Shown here piece by piece: positions 46,141 to 60,083 of a stretch of DNA of 64,000 nt (positions are counted from its first letter, which is position 1; each line of letters opens with the position of its first letter). The position numbers and the translations under genes are program-made. The notes beneath the pieces are model-generated. The model was not told where the DNA came from. It ran no database searches and saw only the letters and a list, made by a program, of their open reading frames with translations. The stretch lies in assembly GCF_002897375.1 (NCBI RefSeq), contig NZ_BFAG01000001.1:496001-560000 (forward strand). Direction: 5' to 3'. Origin of the DNA: Deinococcus aerius. Lineage in GTDB: Bacteria > Deinococcota > Deinococci > Deinococcales > Deinococcaceae.

Positions 46141-46207
46141 ACCGGTCTACCTTGGTGCGCGTTCCTGACGCGCTGTCCTGACGTGTTCACAACCTGGGGG
46201 AAAAGTG

Positions 46208-48010
46208 ATGCGGGTGTCGCAGGGATTGTTCGTGACGTGGCGCGAGGCGCCGTCGGAGGCCGAGACGCGCGGAATCGCCATGCTCACGCGGGCGGGGTTT
46301 GTTCGGAAGCTGGGGAGCGGGCTGTACGCCAACCTCCCCCTGATGCAGCGGGTGCTGCACAAACTGGAGGCCGTCATCCGGCAGGAACTCGGCGGCGTGG
46401 CGCAGGAGGTCAGCTTCCCGGTCCTCCAGGCTGAAAGCCTGTGGCGCGAGTCGGGGCGCTGGGAGGCGTATACCCAGGCCGAGGGGATCATGTTCACCGT
46501 GACCGACCGCGCCGGGCGGCAACTTGCCTTGGGGCCGACGCACGAGGAGGTCGCGGTGGCGGTGGTGCGCGAGCTGGCCCGCAGCTACCGGGACCTCCCC
46601 GTGAGCGTGTACCAGATCGGGCGCAAGTTCCGCGACGAGCTGCGGCCCCGCTTCGGCCTGCTGCGCACCCGGGAGTTCACTATGAAGGACGGGTACTCCT
46701 TCCACGCCTCGCCGGACGATCTGCGGGCACACTTCGAGGCCATGAGCGGGGTGTACGCGCGCATCCTCACCCGTCTGGGCGTGCGGTGGCGCCCCGTGGA
46801 GGCTGACAGCGGGAACATCGGCGGGGCGGACAGCCGCGAGTTCATGGTGTTGACCGACGTGGGCGAGGACGAGGTGCTGTACACCGGGGACGGGCGGTAC
46901 GCCGCGAACGCCGAGCGGGCCGTGTCCCGCGCCGCCGACGCGGGGCCGAGCCCCTTCCACGCCTTCGCGCGGCACCACACCCCGGGAACCCCGACGGTGG
47001 CGACCGCCTGCGCCGCCCTGGGGTGCGAGCCCGCCCACATGGTCAAGAACGTCCTGTACGACGCGGTGTTCTCGCGGGGGGAGGGAAGGCAGCTCGTCCC
47101 GGTGCTCGTCAGCGTGCGGGGGGACCACAGCGTGAATCCGGTGAAGCTCTGGAACGCGGTGCAGGCGCGGGCGGGGCAGGTGGGGAGCGGCCCGCTCCTC
47201 GCGCTGGAGGTGGCTCAGCCGGAGGTGTGGGCGGCGGGCGAACTGCCCCTGGGCTCCCTCGCGCCCGACCTTTCCGATGACGTGATCGCCCGGCGCCAAG
47301 GAATCCATCCGGCCTTCCTGTGCCTGTGCGATGAGGCGGCGACGGCATCCCGGAACTTCACGACGGGCGCGAATGAGACGGACTGGCACATGACCGGGGC
47401 GAATTGGGGCGTGCAATACCCGCTGCCCGAGGTGGTGGAGGTCCGGCAGGCCCAGGCCGGGGACGCCTCCCGGCACGATCCCGCGCAGGCGCTCCACTCC
47501 GCCCGGGGCATCGAGGTGGGGCACGTTTTCCAACTGGGGACGCGGTACGCGCGGGCGATGAATGCCGGCTTCACGGCGGCGGACGGTAGCACCCAACCCT
47601 TCCACATGGGCTGCTACGGCATCGGCGTGACCCGGCTGGCGCAGGCCGTCGCCGAGCAGCTTTCGGACGAGCGGGGGCTGGTGTGGCCCCCCGTGATCGC
47701 CCCCTACCCGGTCATCCTGACCGTGGTGGACGCTCAGGACGAGCGGCAGATGGGGGTGGCCGAAACTTTATACGCGCGACTGCGGGCGGCGGGCGTGGAC
47801 GCGCTGCTGGATGACCGCCCGGAGCGCGCGGGCGTGAAGTTCGCAGATGCGGATCTGACTGGCATTCCCTACCGGGTGACGCTCGGACGGGCTCTGGAAC
47901 AGGGTGAAGCGGAGGTCAGGGTGCGCCGGACGGGCGAAGTCAGACGGCTGGCCGTGGCCGAAGTCGTGCCCTATCTCCAAGGGCGGGTCACCGCTCCAGA
48001 GTTGGCTTAG
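46208..48010 (+). CDS. proS: prolyl-tRNA synthetase, bacterial type
   Basis: Class II synthetase that charges tRNA-Pro. The 600-residue protein has motif 1 GFVRKLGSGLYANLPLMQRVL, the proline-binding LGPTHEEVA, motif 2 FRDELRPRFGLLRTREFTMKD (in two parts), an YbaK-like editing insertion (HTPGTPTVATACAALG onward), motif 3 GCYGIGVTRLAQA and the anticodon-binding domain. The insertion marks the long bacterial type. ATG 46208 follows GGGGGAAAA; GTG 46205 is adjacent and in frame. It is preceded by the Pro-rich leader. Many Deinococcus-Thermus members use the archaeal-type enzyme, so this could be a second copy. Confidence 0.93.
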   Translation: MRVSQGLFVTWREAPSEAETRGIAMLTRAGFVRKLGSGLYANLPLMQRVLHKLEAVIRQELGGVAQEVSFPVLQAESLWRESGRWEAYTQAEGIMFTVTDRAGRQLALGPTHEEVAVAVVRELARSYRDLPVSVYQIGRKFRDELRPRFGLLRTREFTMKDGYSFHASPDDLRAHFEAMSGVYARILTRLGVRWRPVEADSGNIGGADSREFMVLTDVGEDEVLYTGDGRYAANAERAVSRAADAGPSPFHAFARHHTPGTPTVATACAALGCEPAHMVKNVLYDAVFSRGEGRQLVPVLVSVRGDHSVNPVKLWNAVQARAGQVGSGPLLALEVAQPEVWAAGELPLGSLAPDLSDDVIARRQGIHPAFLCLCDEAATASRNFTTGANETDWHMTGANWGVQYPLPEVVEVRQAQAGDASRHDPAQALHSARGIEVGHVFQLGTRYARAMNAGFTAADGSTQPFHMGCYGIGVTRLAQAVAEQLSDERGLVWPPVIAPYPVILTVVDAQDERQMGVAETLYARLRAAGVDALLDDRPERAGVKFADADLTGIPYRVTLGRALEQGEAEVRVRRTGEVRRLAVAEVVPYLQGRVTAPELA

Positions 48011-48116
48011 AGCATTTGACGAGAGAAAAGTTGTCGGCCTGAGCGGAGCGAAGGGTCTTGTGCGAGGCAGGCGGGATGCTTCGCTCCGCTCGGCATGACA
48101 ACGTTTTGTCCGCTTC
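48008..48116. repeat. SNR-like dispersed palindromic repeat, copy B
   Basis: Begins TAGAGCATTTGAC overlapping the proS stop. GAGCGGAGCGAAG and CTTCGCTCCGCTC are perfect 13-base inverted repeats, and GTTGTC with GACAAC extends the stem outward. Same block order as copy A at 13228. In RNA it would fold into one long hairpin after proS and may end its transcript. Confidence 0.75.
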
Positions 48117-48208
48117 TCCAGGCACGGTCGGGAACCGAGAAACACCTCTCACGCCCCCTGCCTCTCCGGGCAACCTTGCACGAATCGTGTTCGCCCTGAC
48201 CCCTCCCC

Positions 48209-49666
<1,458 letters not shown>

Positions 49667-49673
49667 GGGGAAC

Positions 49674-49679
49674 ATGGTA
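49674..49679 (-). promoter_or_regulatory. -10 box TACCAT of the amylase gene
   Basis: Minus-strand TACCAT, 7 nt before ATG 49666. Confidence 0.5.
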
Positions 49680-49713
49680 GGGGAAAGGGAAGCTTGGCGG
49701 CTCGGGCGGGGGC

Positions 49714-50112
49714 TCAGCGCGGCGGCCCGGAGCTGGCATCATCACCCGCCTGCCCTGGTGGCCGCACCGCCTCCAGATAGGCGTCCAGGGCCTCGAGATT
49801 GCGCCTCAGGCAGGAGATGCGCGCGGCGACGCGGTCCCGTTCCAGCTCCAGCCGGGCCAGCATCTCCGGCTGGACCTCCTTGAGATGGATCGCCTGCGGG
49901 GTGTCGAGGCCGGGCAGCACCTCCTTGATGAGGCTGATGGGCAGCCCAGCGCCGAGCAGGCCGCGAAGCTGGAGGACATGCGCCACCACCGACTCGGGAT
50001 AGTCCCGGTAGCCGTTCGCGCTCCGGCCCGCCGCGAGTACTCCCTGTTCCTCGTAGTACCGCAACAGGCGGGGGGAGACGTTCGCTCGCCGGGCCAATTC
50101 GCCAATCCGCAT
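49714..50112 (-). CDS. MerR family transcriptional regulator
   Basis: A 132-residue regulator. The N-terminus MRIGELARRANVSPRLLRYY is the winged-helix motif of MerR proteins, followed by GYRDYPESVVAHVLQL and a long dimerisation coiled coil (MLARLELERDRVAARI). No metal-binding Cys cluster is present at the C-terminus, so it probably senses an organic ligand. GGAGGAGG precedes ATG 50112. It is divergent from the paired small transporters, and a MerR-type inverted repeat lies in the 55-base gap, so it probably controls both itself and them. Confidence 0.88.
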   Translation of the reverse strand: MRIGELARRANVSPRLLRYYEEQGVLAAGRSANGYRDYPESVVAHVLQLRGLLGAGLPISLIKEVLPGLDTPQAIHLKEVQPEMLARLELERDRVAARISCLRRNLEALDAYLEAVRPPGQAGDDASSGPPR

Positions 50113-50129
50113 GGGGCCTCCTCCGGGTC

Positions 50130-50154
50130 TTGACCCTCACATCAGTGTGAAGGT
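50130..50154 (+). promoter_or_regulatory. MerR-type operator between divergent genes
   Basis: TTGACC (50130-50135) serves as -35. ACCCTCACA (50133-50141) and TGTGAAGGT (50146-50154) are inverted repeats matching at 8 of 9 positions around TCAG. A -10 19 bp downstream would be the weak TTCAGG, the long-spacer layout that MerR proteins activate by twisting DNA. Confidence 0.65.
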
Positions 50155-50167
50155 TTCAGGATGGGGA

Positions 50168-50707
50168 ATGCCAACCGTTCCGCCCGGAAGAACGCCGCCC
50201 CAGCCCGACCCCACCCCGGGTCCAGAAGGGCGAACCGCCACACCGAGCCCGAGGGGGACGGAAAGGAGTTTTCTCCTCCTCGTCGCCGTCCTCGCCGGGA
50301 GTCTCCTGCCCACCCAGTTCGCCACAAATGGAGCCCTGGCCGCGGCATTGGGGTCGGTGACGCTCACGGGCGCGACCTCTTACCTGGTGGGCAGCGTCCT
50401 CCTGCTCGGTCTGCTCGCAGTGTGGCGCTGGCGGCCCACCTGGGAAGCCGCGCGGCGGGCACCCGCCTGGAGCTGGCTGGGCGGGGTGGTGGGCAGCGCC
50501 TATGTGGTGGGCAGCGTCATCCTGACCCGCGAACTCGGGGCGGCCCTCGCCACCACGCTGGTGATCGCCTCGCAGATCATCACGGCGATCCTGCTCGACC
50601 ACTTCGGGGTCCTCGGGTTGCCCCGGCGGCGCCTCAACCGGGCGCGGCTGCTCGCCACCGCGCTGGCCCTGGCCGCCCTCGCCCTGCGGCTGTGGGGATT
50701 GAGGTGA
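50168..50707 (+). CDS. small DMT family transporter (DUF606/YdcZ), first of pair
   Basis: A 179-residue membrane protein: a Pro-rich cytoplasmic N-terminus of about 28 residues, then five hydrophobic helices (SFLLLVAVLAGSLLPTQFA, TSYLVGSVLLLGLLAVW, LGGVVGSAYVVGSVIL, TTLVIASQIITAILLDHFG and the last one). This is the DUF606 half-transporter of the drug/metabolite superfamily. Its stop overlaps the start of a second DUF606 gene by 4 bases (GTGA), so the two probably form a heterodimer. The MerR operator lies just upstream. Confidence 0.82.
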   Translation: MPTVPPGRTPPQPDPTPGPEGRTATPSPRGTERSFLLLVAVLAGSLLPTQFATNGALAAALGSVTLTGATSYLVGSVLLLGLLAVWRWRPTWEAARRAPAWSWLGGVVGSAYVVGSVILTRELGAALATTLVIASQIITAILLDHFGVLGLPRRRLNRARLLATALALAALALRLWGLR

Positions 50708-51165
50708 CCCTCCTCACGCTTCTGGGAACGGTCGGCGCGGGCCTGGGTCTCGCCGCCGGGCTCGCCTTCAACCTCCGGCTGGCCGCCGCGCTCGGCCAGC
50801 CGCTGGCGGCTACACTGGTCAACTTCGTCGTCGGGGCCGCGCTCCTCCTGACCCTGTGGGGCGCCGGAGTGGACCGCGCCGTTCCCGCCAGCTTGCCGCC
50901 GCTCTGGATGCTCCTGGGTGGCGTATTCGGGGCGAGTTACGTCGCGCTCAGCCTGACGGTGGCCGCGCGGCTGGGGGCCGGGGTGAGCACGGTCGCCGTA
51001 ACCCTCGGGCAGGTGCTCGGGGCCCTCGTCGTCACCGGGCTCGGCTGGCTGGGGCAGGCGCGACAGCCGGTGACTCTGCCCGCTGTCCTCAGCGCCCTGT
51101 GCCTGCTCGGCGCGGTCGTCGTCCTGGCCCGCGACCGGGAGCAGGCGAGGCCGCCCGAGGGGTAA
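50704..51165 (+). CDS. small DMT family transporter (DUF606/YdcZ), second of pair
   Basis: A 153-residue membrane protein with five helices and the DUF606 pattern: LLGTVGAGLGLAAGLAFNLR, GQPLAATLVNFVVGAALLL, LGGVFGASYVALSLTVAARL and LGQVLGALVVTGLGWLG. GTG 50704 overlaps the previous stop. Opposite numbers of charged residues at the ends compared with its partner would suit an inverted-topology dimer. Substrate unknown; control by the divergent MerR gene is inferred. Confidence 0.82.
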   Translation: MTLLTLLGTVGAGLGLAAGLAFNLRLAAALGQPLAATLVNFVVGAALLLTLWGAGVDRAVPASLPPLWMLLGGVFGASYVALSLTVAARLGAGVSTVAVTLGQVLGALVVTGLGWLGQARQPVTLPAVLSALCLLGAVVVLARDREQARPPEG

Positions 51166-51169
51166 GCCC

Positions 51170-53644
<2,475 letters not shown>

Positions 53645-53647
53645 GCG

Positions 53648-54439
53648 TCAGCCCTCCTCGGCGTAACGGTAACGCTCGGCGGCCAGGGCCTTCCCCCCCT
53701 CCATCTGGACAATCACCCCGTTCAGCTCCGCCGGACCCCCCGCCACCCCGAAGCGGTGCGGGCGCTCGGTCAGGAACTTCTGGATGGGGCCCTCCGGGTC
53801 CGCCCCGATGATGCTGTTCGACGGCCCCGTGAACCCCACATCGGTCTGAAAGGCCGTGCCGCCCGGCAGAATCCGCGTGTCCGCCGTCACCACGTGCGTG
53901 TGCGTCCCGATCACGGCGGCCACTCGCCCGTCCAGGTGCCACGCCAGCGCCGCCTTCTCGCTCGTTGCCTCGGCGTGCATGTCCACGAACACGTTCCCGA
54001 GCCCCTCCCGCTCCAGCAGCTCGTCCACCGCCCGGAAGGGGTTGGCGACCGCCTCCATAAAGACCCGGCCGAGCACGTTCACGACCGTCAGCCGCTCCTG
54101 GGTGCCGTCCGCCCCCCGCACCTGAAACGTCCGCCAGCCCACGCCGGGCGTGCCGGGGTCGGCATAGTTGAGCGGACGCACGATGGGGTAGCGCTCCTCG
54201 TCGAGCATTAAGGAAAAGACATCCTTGTGGTGCCAGGCATGGTTGCCCAGCGTGATACAGTCCCCTCCGGCTTTCAGGATCGCGTCGGCGGCCTCGCGGT
54301 GCAGCCCAAAGCCCCCGGCGGCGTTCTCGCCGTTCACGATCACGAAGTCGAACTGGGAGCGGATGGTCGGCAGATGCGTCGCCAGCACCCGGCGGCCCGG
54401 TTGCCCATACACGTCCCCCACGAACAGCACTCGAAGCAT
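53648..54439 (-). CDS. YmdB-like metallophosphodiesterase (TIGR00282)
   Basis: A 263-residue cytoplasmic metallophosphoesterase. [14 protein letters not shown] and [12 protein letters not shown] give the first metal site, [11 protein letters not shown] the second, and [16 protein letters not shown] with [20 protein letters not shown] complete it; this is the YmdB/TIGR00282 family, whose members hydrolyse 2',3'-cyclic nucleotides and affect biofilm regulation. ATG 54439 lies 5 nt after TAGGGT; the frame upstream is rejected. It is transcribed with ppc and divergent from the HD-GYP gene. Confidence 0.9.
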   Translation of the reverse strand: MLRVLFVGDVYGQPGRRVLATHLPTIRSQFDFVIVNGENAAGGFGLHREAADAILKAGGDCITLGNHAWHHKDVFSLMLDEERYPIVRPLNYADPGTPGVGWRTFQVRGADGTQERLTVVNVLGRVFMEAVANPFRAVDELLEREGLGNVFVDMHAEATSEKAALAWHLDGRVAAVIGTHTHVVTADTRILPGGTAFQTDVGFTGPSNSIIGADPEGPIQKFLTERPHRFGVAGGPAELNGVIVQMEGGKALAAERYRYAEEG

Positions 54440-54444
54440 GCCCC

Positions 54445-54450
54445 ACCCTA
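54445..54450 (-). promoter_or_regulatory. -10 box TAGGGT
   Basis: Minus-strand TAGGGT, 5 nt before ATG 54439. Confidence 0.4.
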
Positions 54451-54477
54451 GCGTGACCCACCCGGCGGGGGGGAGCC

Positions 54478-54497
54478 TGTGAGGATTTCTCCTCACA
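54478..54497. promoter_or_regulatory. palindrome in the divergent promoter region
   Basis: TGTGAGGA-TTTC-TCCTCACA, perfect 8-base arms around 4 bases, between the divergent phosphodiesterase and HD-GYP genes. A dimeric repressor or activator site is plausible. Confidence 0.5.
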
Positions 54498-54518
54498 TCC
54501 TTATCACACGGCTGAGCT

Positions 54519-54524
54519 TAGTCT
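54519..54524 (+). promoter_or_regulatory. -10 box TAGTCT
   Basis: TAGTCT, 8 nt before ATG 54533 of a short frame overlapping the HD-GYP start. Confidence 0.45.
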
Positions 54525-54532
54525 GTGCGGGT

Positions 54533-54590
54533 ATGTGGCCCGGACCCTGCCAACGCGCGCGCGTGACCCCCCGGGGGCAGCGGAGGGCGC

Positions 54591-54598
<8 letters not shown>
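54533..54598 (+). CDS. short leaderless upstream ORF (21 aa) before HD-GYP gene
   Basis: ATG 54533 lies 8 nt after a -10 box; the 21-codon frame reads MWPGPCQRARV then an Arg-rich end (RRARV) and stops 8 bases inside the HD-GYP gene. It contains the main gene's SD in its last codons. It could couple translation or act as a regulatory leader. Arg codons are frequent, but the high GC makes this weak evidence. No protein function is suggested. Confidence 0.35.
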
Positions 54599-55646
<1,048 letters not shown>

Positions 55647-55667
55647 GGCGGCAGGGGGCCGCTCGCC

Positions 55668-56285
55668 TCACTTCAGGTAGGGCGTGAAGCGGGCGAGGTT
55701 GGCCGTGTCGGGCTTGGCGGCGCGCAGCAGCCGGTTGCCGCCGAAGGTCAGCAGCAGGTGGTCGCTCGCGGCCCCCTGCGCCTGACCCAGCCGGTAGGGG
55801 CCGGAGACCAGGGCCTGCGCGGTGCGGAGGTCGAAGGCCAGGGCGGTTGCGCTGAGGGCGGGCGTCTGCGCCTTCACGCCGCCCAGGGCGCTCACGAACC
55901 CCGTCTTCAGGTGAATGACCATCTGATTTGCCGTGAGGTTGTTCAGCCGCGCGTCCCCGTAGGTCACCCCGCCCGACGCGGTGACGGTGCCGCGCCCCAG
56001 GTCGTAGGTGACGTTCGGGGCGCGCAGGGTGCCGCCCTGCCGGGTGGTGAGGGTCGCGTCCCGGGCGATCAGGCGGGCGCCGGGCTCCAGGTGCAGCCGG
56101 GCCGCCGTCAGCCGCAGCCCGGTGCGGGCGTCGGTCGCGGTGCCGCCCTGGGGGAGGTCGGTCGCGCCCGTCTCCAGGTTCAGGTTCTGGGGACCCCGGG
56201 GCGTGACGTTCAGCCCGCCGAAGTTGACGGCGCTCCCCGCCCCCAGGAAGAGCGAGGCCAGCAGCGGAAGGAGCAGGCGGTTCAT
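55668..56285 (-). CDS. exported LptA/OstA-like protein
   Basis: A 205-residue exported protein. Signal peptide MNRLLLPLLASLFLGAGSA is followed by repeating short beta strands, such as LRAPNVTYDLGRGTVTASGG and LNNLTANQMVIHLKTG, the beta-jellyroll pattern of LptA/OstA/LptC-type lipid-transport proteins. Deinococcus lacks typical LPS, so another envelope lipid may be the cargo. ATG 56285 lies 7 nt after TAGGGT; an ATG 9 bases earlier is rejected on this spacing. Convergent with the HD-GYP gene and divergent from the amidase. Confidence 0.72.
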   Translation of the reverse strand: MNRLLLPLLASLFLGAGSAVNFGGLNVTPRGPQNLNLETGATDLPQGGTATDARTGLRLTAARLHLEPGARLIARDATLTTRQGGTLRAPNVTYDLGRGTVTASGGVTYGDARLNNLTANQMVIHLKTGFVSALGGVKAQTPALSATALAFDLRTAQALVSGPYRLGQAQGAASDHLLLTFGGNRLLRAAKPDTANLARFTPYLK

Positions 56286-56292
56286 GCCCCCC

Positions 56293-56298
56293 ACCCTA
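56293..56298 (-). promoter_or_regulatory. -10 box TAGGGT
   Basis: Minus-strand TAGGGT, 7 nt before ATG 56285. Confidence 0.4.
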
Positions 56299-56402
56299 AC
56301 GCGGCCCCCCTGAGCGGCATGAGCGGGGGCGTCAGGTGCGCTTCAGGTGGGGCGGGCCTCCCCGGCTCATCTTCTGTCATGTCCCCGCGAGGCGGCGGGC
56401 GC

Positions 56403-56408
56403 TACACT
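56403..56408 (+). promoter_or_regulatory. -10 box TACACT of the amidase gene
   Basis: TACACT, 8 nt before GTG 56417; it fixes that start. Confidence 0.6.
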
Positions 56409-56416
56409 TCTTCCCG

Positions 56417-57517
56417 GTGAAGCGTCTCCTTCTCCTCCTCCCCCTCGTGGCGGCCACCGCCCTCGCCGCGCCCCGCGTGGGCACCCACGACGGCTACACG
56501 CGGGTGGTGTTCGACCTGCCGCGCACCACCTCTGCCAGCACCAGGGTGAGCGGCCAGAGCGTGACCATCCGGCTCGGGGTCAGCCTGCCCGCCGCGCAGG
56601 GGAAGCTGAGCGCCCCCGGCCTGACGGCCTACACGGTCAAGGGCAGCACCGTGACCGTCACGCTGGCGAAGGACCACGGGAGCGCCAAGGTCAGTGTGCT
56701 GCCCCCCAGGGACGGCCAGGGCGCCCGGCTGGTGATCGACGTGCCGACGAGTGTGGCGGCCGCAAAGGTGCCGTCCACGCCCGTCCGCACGGCACCCGCC
56801 GCCGTGACCCGTCCCACCGGCACCCGGGCGCCCACCCGTCCCCGCGTGGTCCTCGATCCGGGGCACGGCGGCGTCGACCCGGGCATGCGGAGCCCCTGGG
56901 TGCAGGAACACGAGGTTACGCTCGCCGTGGCCCTGCGCGTCCGTGACGAGCTGCGGAAGCACGGGGTGGACGTGGTGATGACCCGTGACAAGAACGCCGA
57001 CCTGAGCGCGGACAAGGCCACGGACCTCGACATGCGTTCCAGGCTGGCAACGACGGGCAAAACGAGCGCCTTTGTCAGCATTCATGTCAACGCCTCCACC
57101 AACCCCGCCGGGCAGGGCATCGAGACGTATTACTTCGGGCAACCGCTCGACGCCAGCCGCAGCCGCGCCATCACGGAAAACGGTGGTGGGAGCGTCGGTG
57201 CCGAGCTGACACGCCGGGCCGCGAACAGCGCCCAAAACTTGCTCGGCGATCTGCTCGCCCAGGCCAAGCTCGCCTTCTCGCGCCAGCTCGCCCAGAAGGT
57301 CCAGTCGCACCTGATCTCCGCGACGGGCGCCGTGAACCGGGGCGTGCAGACCGACGCTTTTTACGTCATCCGCAACCCCACCACGCCCGCCATCCTGATC
57401 GAGATCGGCTTCGGCTCCAGCCCGATCGAGGGTCCCCGCCTCGCCCAGCCCGCCTACCGAGACCGGGTGGCGACGGCGATTGCGCGGGCGATTCTGGATT
57501 TTTTGAACATGAAGTAG
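56417..57517 (+). CDS. amiC: N-acetylmuramoyl-L-alanine amidase with AMIN-like domain
   Basis: A 366-residue exported zinc amidase. The signal peptide KRLLLLLPLVAATALA leads into an AMIN-like targeting domain (TRVVFDLPRTTSAS), a Thr/Pro linker and the Amidase_3 domain: VVLDPGHGGVDPG, QEHEVTLAVALRV, FVSIHVNAS, and the catalytic ILIEIGFG. Such enzymes split septal peptidoglycan during division. An insertion of about 50 residues (RSRAITENGGGSVGAELTRR region) is typical of AmiC-like forms that need an activator. It is followed by a GC-rich terminator. Confidence 0.92.
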   Translation: MKRLLLLLPLVAATALAAPRVGTHDGYTRVVFDLPRTTSASTRVSGQSVTIRLGVSLPAAQGKLSAPGLTAYTVKGSTVTVTLAKDHGSAKVSVLPPRDGQGARLVIDVPTSVAAAKVPSTPVRTAPAAVTRPTGTRAPTRPRVVLDPGHGGVDPGMRSPWVQEHEVTLAVALRVRDELRKHGVDVVMTRDKNADLSADKATDLDMRSRLATTGKTSAFVSIHVNASTNPAGQGIETYYFGQPLDASRSRAITENGGGSVGAELTRRAANSAQNLLGDLLAQAKLAFSRQLAQKVQSHLISATGAVNRGVQTDAFYVIRNPTTPAILIEIGFGSSPIEGPRLAQPAYRDRVATAIARAILDFLNMK

Positions 57518-57552
57518 GAGCCGCGCGGGACTTGTCACCGCGCGGCTCCTTT
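57518..57552 (+). terminator. terminator after the amidase gene
   Basis: GAGCCGCGCG (57518-57527) and CGCGCGGCTC (57539-57548), perfect 10-bp stem, 11-nt loop, then CTTT. It overlaps the stop codon region. Confidence 0.75.
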
Positions 57553-57651
57553 CAGTGGCTCATGTCTGGTCACCCGCTGCAGCCACCCGGGCGACCGAAG
57601 GGCCAGGCCCTCGGGGTGACAGGACCAACGTTGTGGCCCCGGTTTGGGCTC

Positions 57652-58224
57652 CTACCGCCGCCCCTTCACCAGCCAGGCATGCTCGCTCACCCCTGACCGC
57701 TGGTTGACGGCGCGGGCCATCACGAACAGCAGGTCCGAGGTGCGGTTGAGGTACACGAGGACGGCCGGGTTGATCTCCTCGACCTCCGCGAGCCGGATGA
57801 CCTCGCGTTCAGCGCGGCGGGCAATCGTGCGGGCGATGTGCAGGGCGGCGGCGGTCAGGGTGCCACCCGGGTGGACGAAGCCCCTGAAGACGGGCGCGAC
57901 CTCCTGGTAGCGGTCGATCATCGCCTCCATGTGGGCCACGTCCTGGTCGTCCAGACGGCTGATCTTGCTCGCCGAGACGCTGCCCTGGCGGGTGGCGAGG
58001 TCGGCCCCCACGTCGAAGAGGGCGTTCTGGAGGTATTCGAGGTCGGCCTCCAACTCCTCGTCCGGCGGCCCGCCCGCCGCGTTGTGTGCCCGGGCCAGCC
58101 CCACCGCGCTGTTGAGTTCGTCCACCGTGCCGTACGCCTCGACCCGCACGTGCGTCTTGCTGACCCGCTCGGGGCCGTACAGTCCGGTGGAGCCGTCGTC
58201 GCCGGTCTTCGTATAGAGCTTCAT
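57652..58224 (-). CDS. cob(I)alamin adenosyltransferase (PduO type)
   Basis: A 190-residue enzyme that adds the adenosyl group of ATP to reduced corrinoid, giving coenzyme B12. MKLYTKTGDDGSTGLYGPER is the N-terminal ATP-binding signature, with VEAYGTVDELNSAVGLAR, RTIARRAEREVI and PAVLVYLNRTSDLLFVMAR at the C-terminus. ATG 58224 lies 6 nt after TACCCT, so residues further upstream are excluded. No other cobalamin genes are near. Confidence 0.93.
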   Translation of the reverse strand: MKLYTKTGDDGSTGLYGPERVSKTHVRVEAYGTVDELNSAVGLARAHNAAGGPPDEELEADLEYLQNALFDVGADLATRQGSVSASKISRLDDQDVAHMEAMIDRYQEVAPVFRGFVHPGGTLTAAALHIARTIARRAEREVIRLAEVEEINPAVLVYLNRTSDLLFVMARAVNQRSGVSEHAWLVKGRR

Positions 58225-58230
58225 GGGGAC

Positions 58231-58236
58231 AGGGTA
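58231..58236 (-). promoter_or_regulatory. -10 box TACCCT
   Basis: Minus-strand TACCCT, 6 nt before ATG 58224. Confidence 0.5.
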
Positions 58237-58282
58237 GTGGGTTGCGGGCTGGAGGGTGCAAGGGGACTTCCCACAACCCACG
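58233..58282. repeat. GTGGGTTGTGGG palindromic repeat, copy 2 (diverged)
   Basis: GTAGTGGGTTGCGGG and CCCACAACCCACGACC lie on either side of a short centre and echo the element at 20368-20430. It fills the gap between malQ and the adenosyltransferase gene. Confidence 0.4.
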
Positions 58283-58288
58283 ACCTTC

Positions 58289-59797
<1,509 letters not shown>

Positions 59798-59926
59798 GAG
59801 GGAGTCCTCCGGTGGGTGGAATAGGGCTTGGAAGTGATTCCAGAAGGCGCACGCATTGTACCCATTCGGGCTGTGTGCAGGTCGGCGGGAAGGGGTGGGC
59901 GGCAGAGCGACAGGGCAGCCTCATTC

Positions 59927-60023
59927 AAGACCCCTCACCCAACCCTCTCCCCACGGGAGAGGGCTTTTTTCCCCCTCTACCAAGGGGAGAGGGGCCTTGC
60001 GAAGCAAGGGGGTGAGGGGTCTT
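59927..60023. repeat. 97-bp element with perfect 14-bp terminal inverted repeats
   Basis: AAGACCCCTCACCC (59927-59940) and GGGTGAGGGGTCTT (60010-60023) are perfect inverted repeats. Inside are CCCTCTCCC-CAC-GGGAGAGGG followed by CTTTTTT and a second hairpin CCCCTCT-ACCAA-GGGGAGAGGGG. No coding capacity. It looks like a miniature, MITE-like element or REP-type repeat; a partial copy is at 11092. Confidence 0.7.
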
Positions 60024-60083
60024 CTGCGCGGCGGCAAAAAGGACGGAGTTCCCCCCCGTCCCCCTCAGTCCAAATCCGAATCT

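Noticed and set aside
50161..50703. Start of the second DMT gene at 50161, as an N-terminal extension
   Set aside because: The extension is the shifted frame of the first DMT gene; GTG 50704 with GTGA overlap fits the family length.
57553..57651. Possible third copy of the SNR-like repeat after amiC
   Set aside because: It has an imperfect hairpin (TGGTCACCCG with CGGGGTGACAGG) but lacks the TAGAGCATTTGAC block and the CTTCGCTCC arms.
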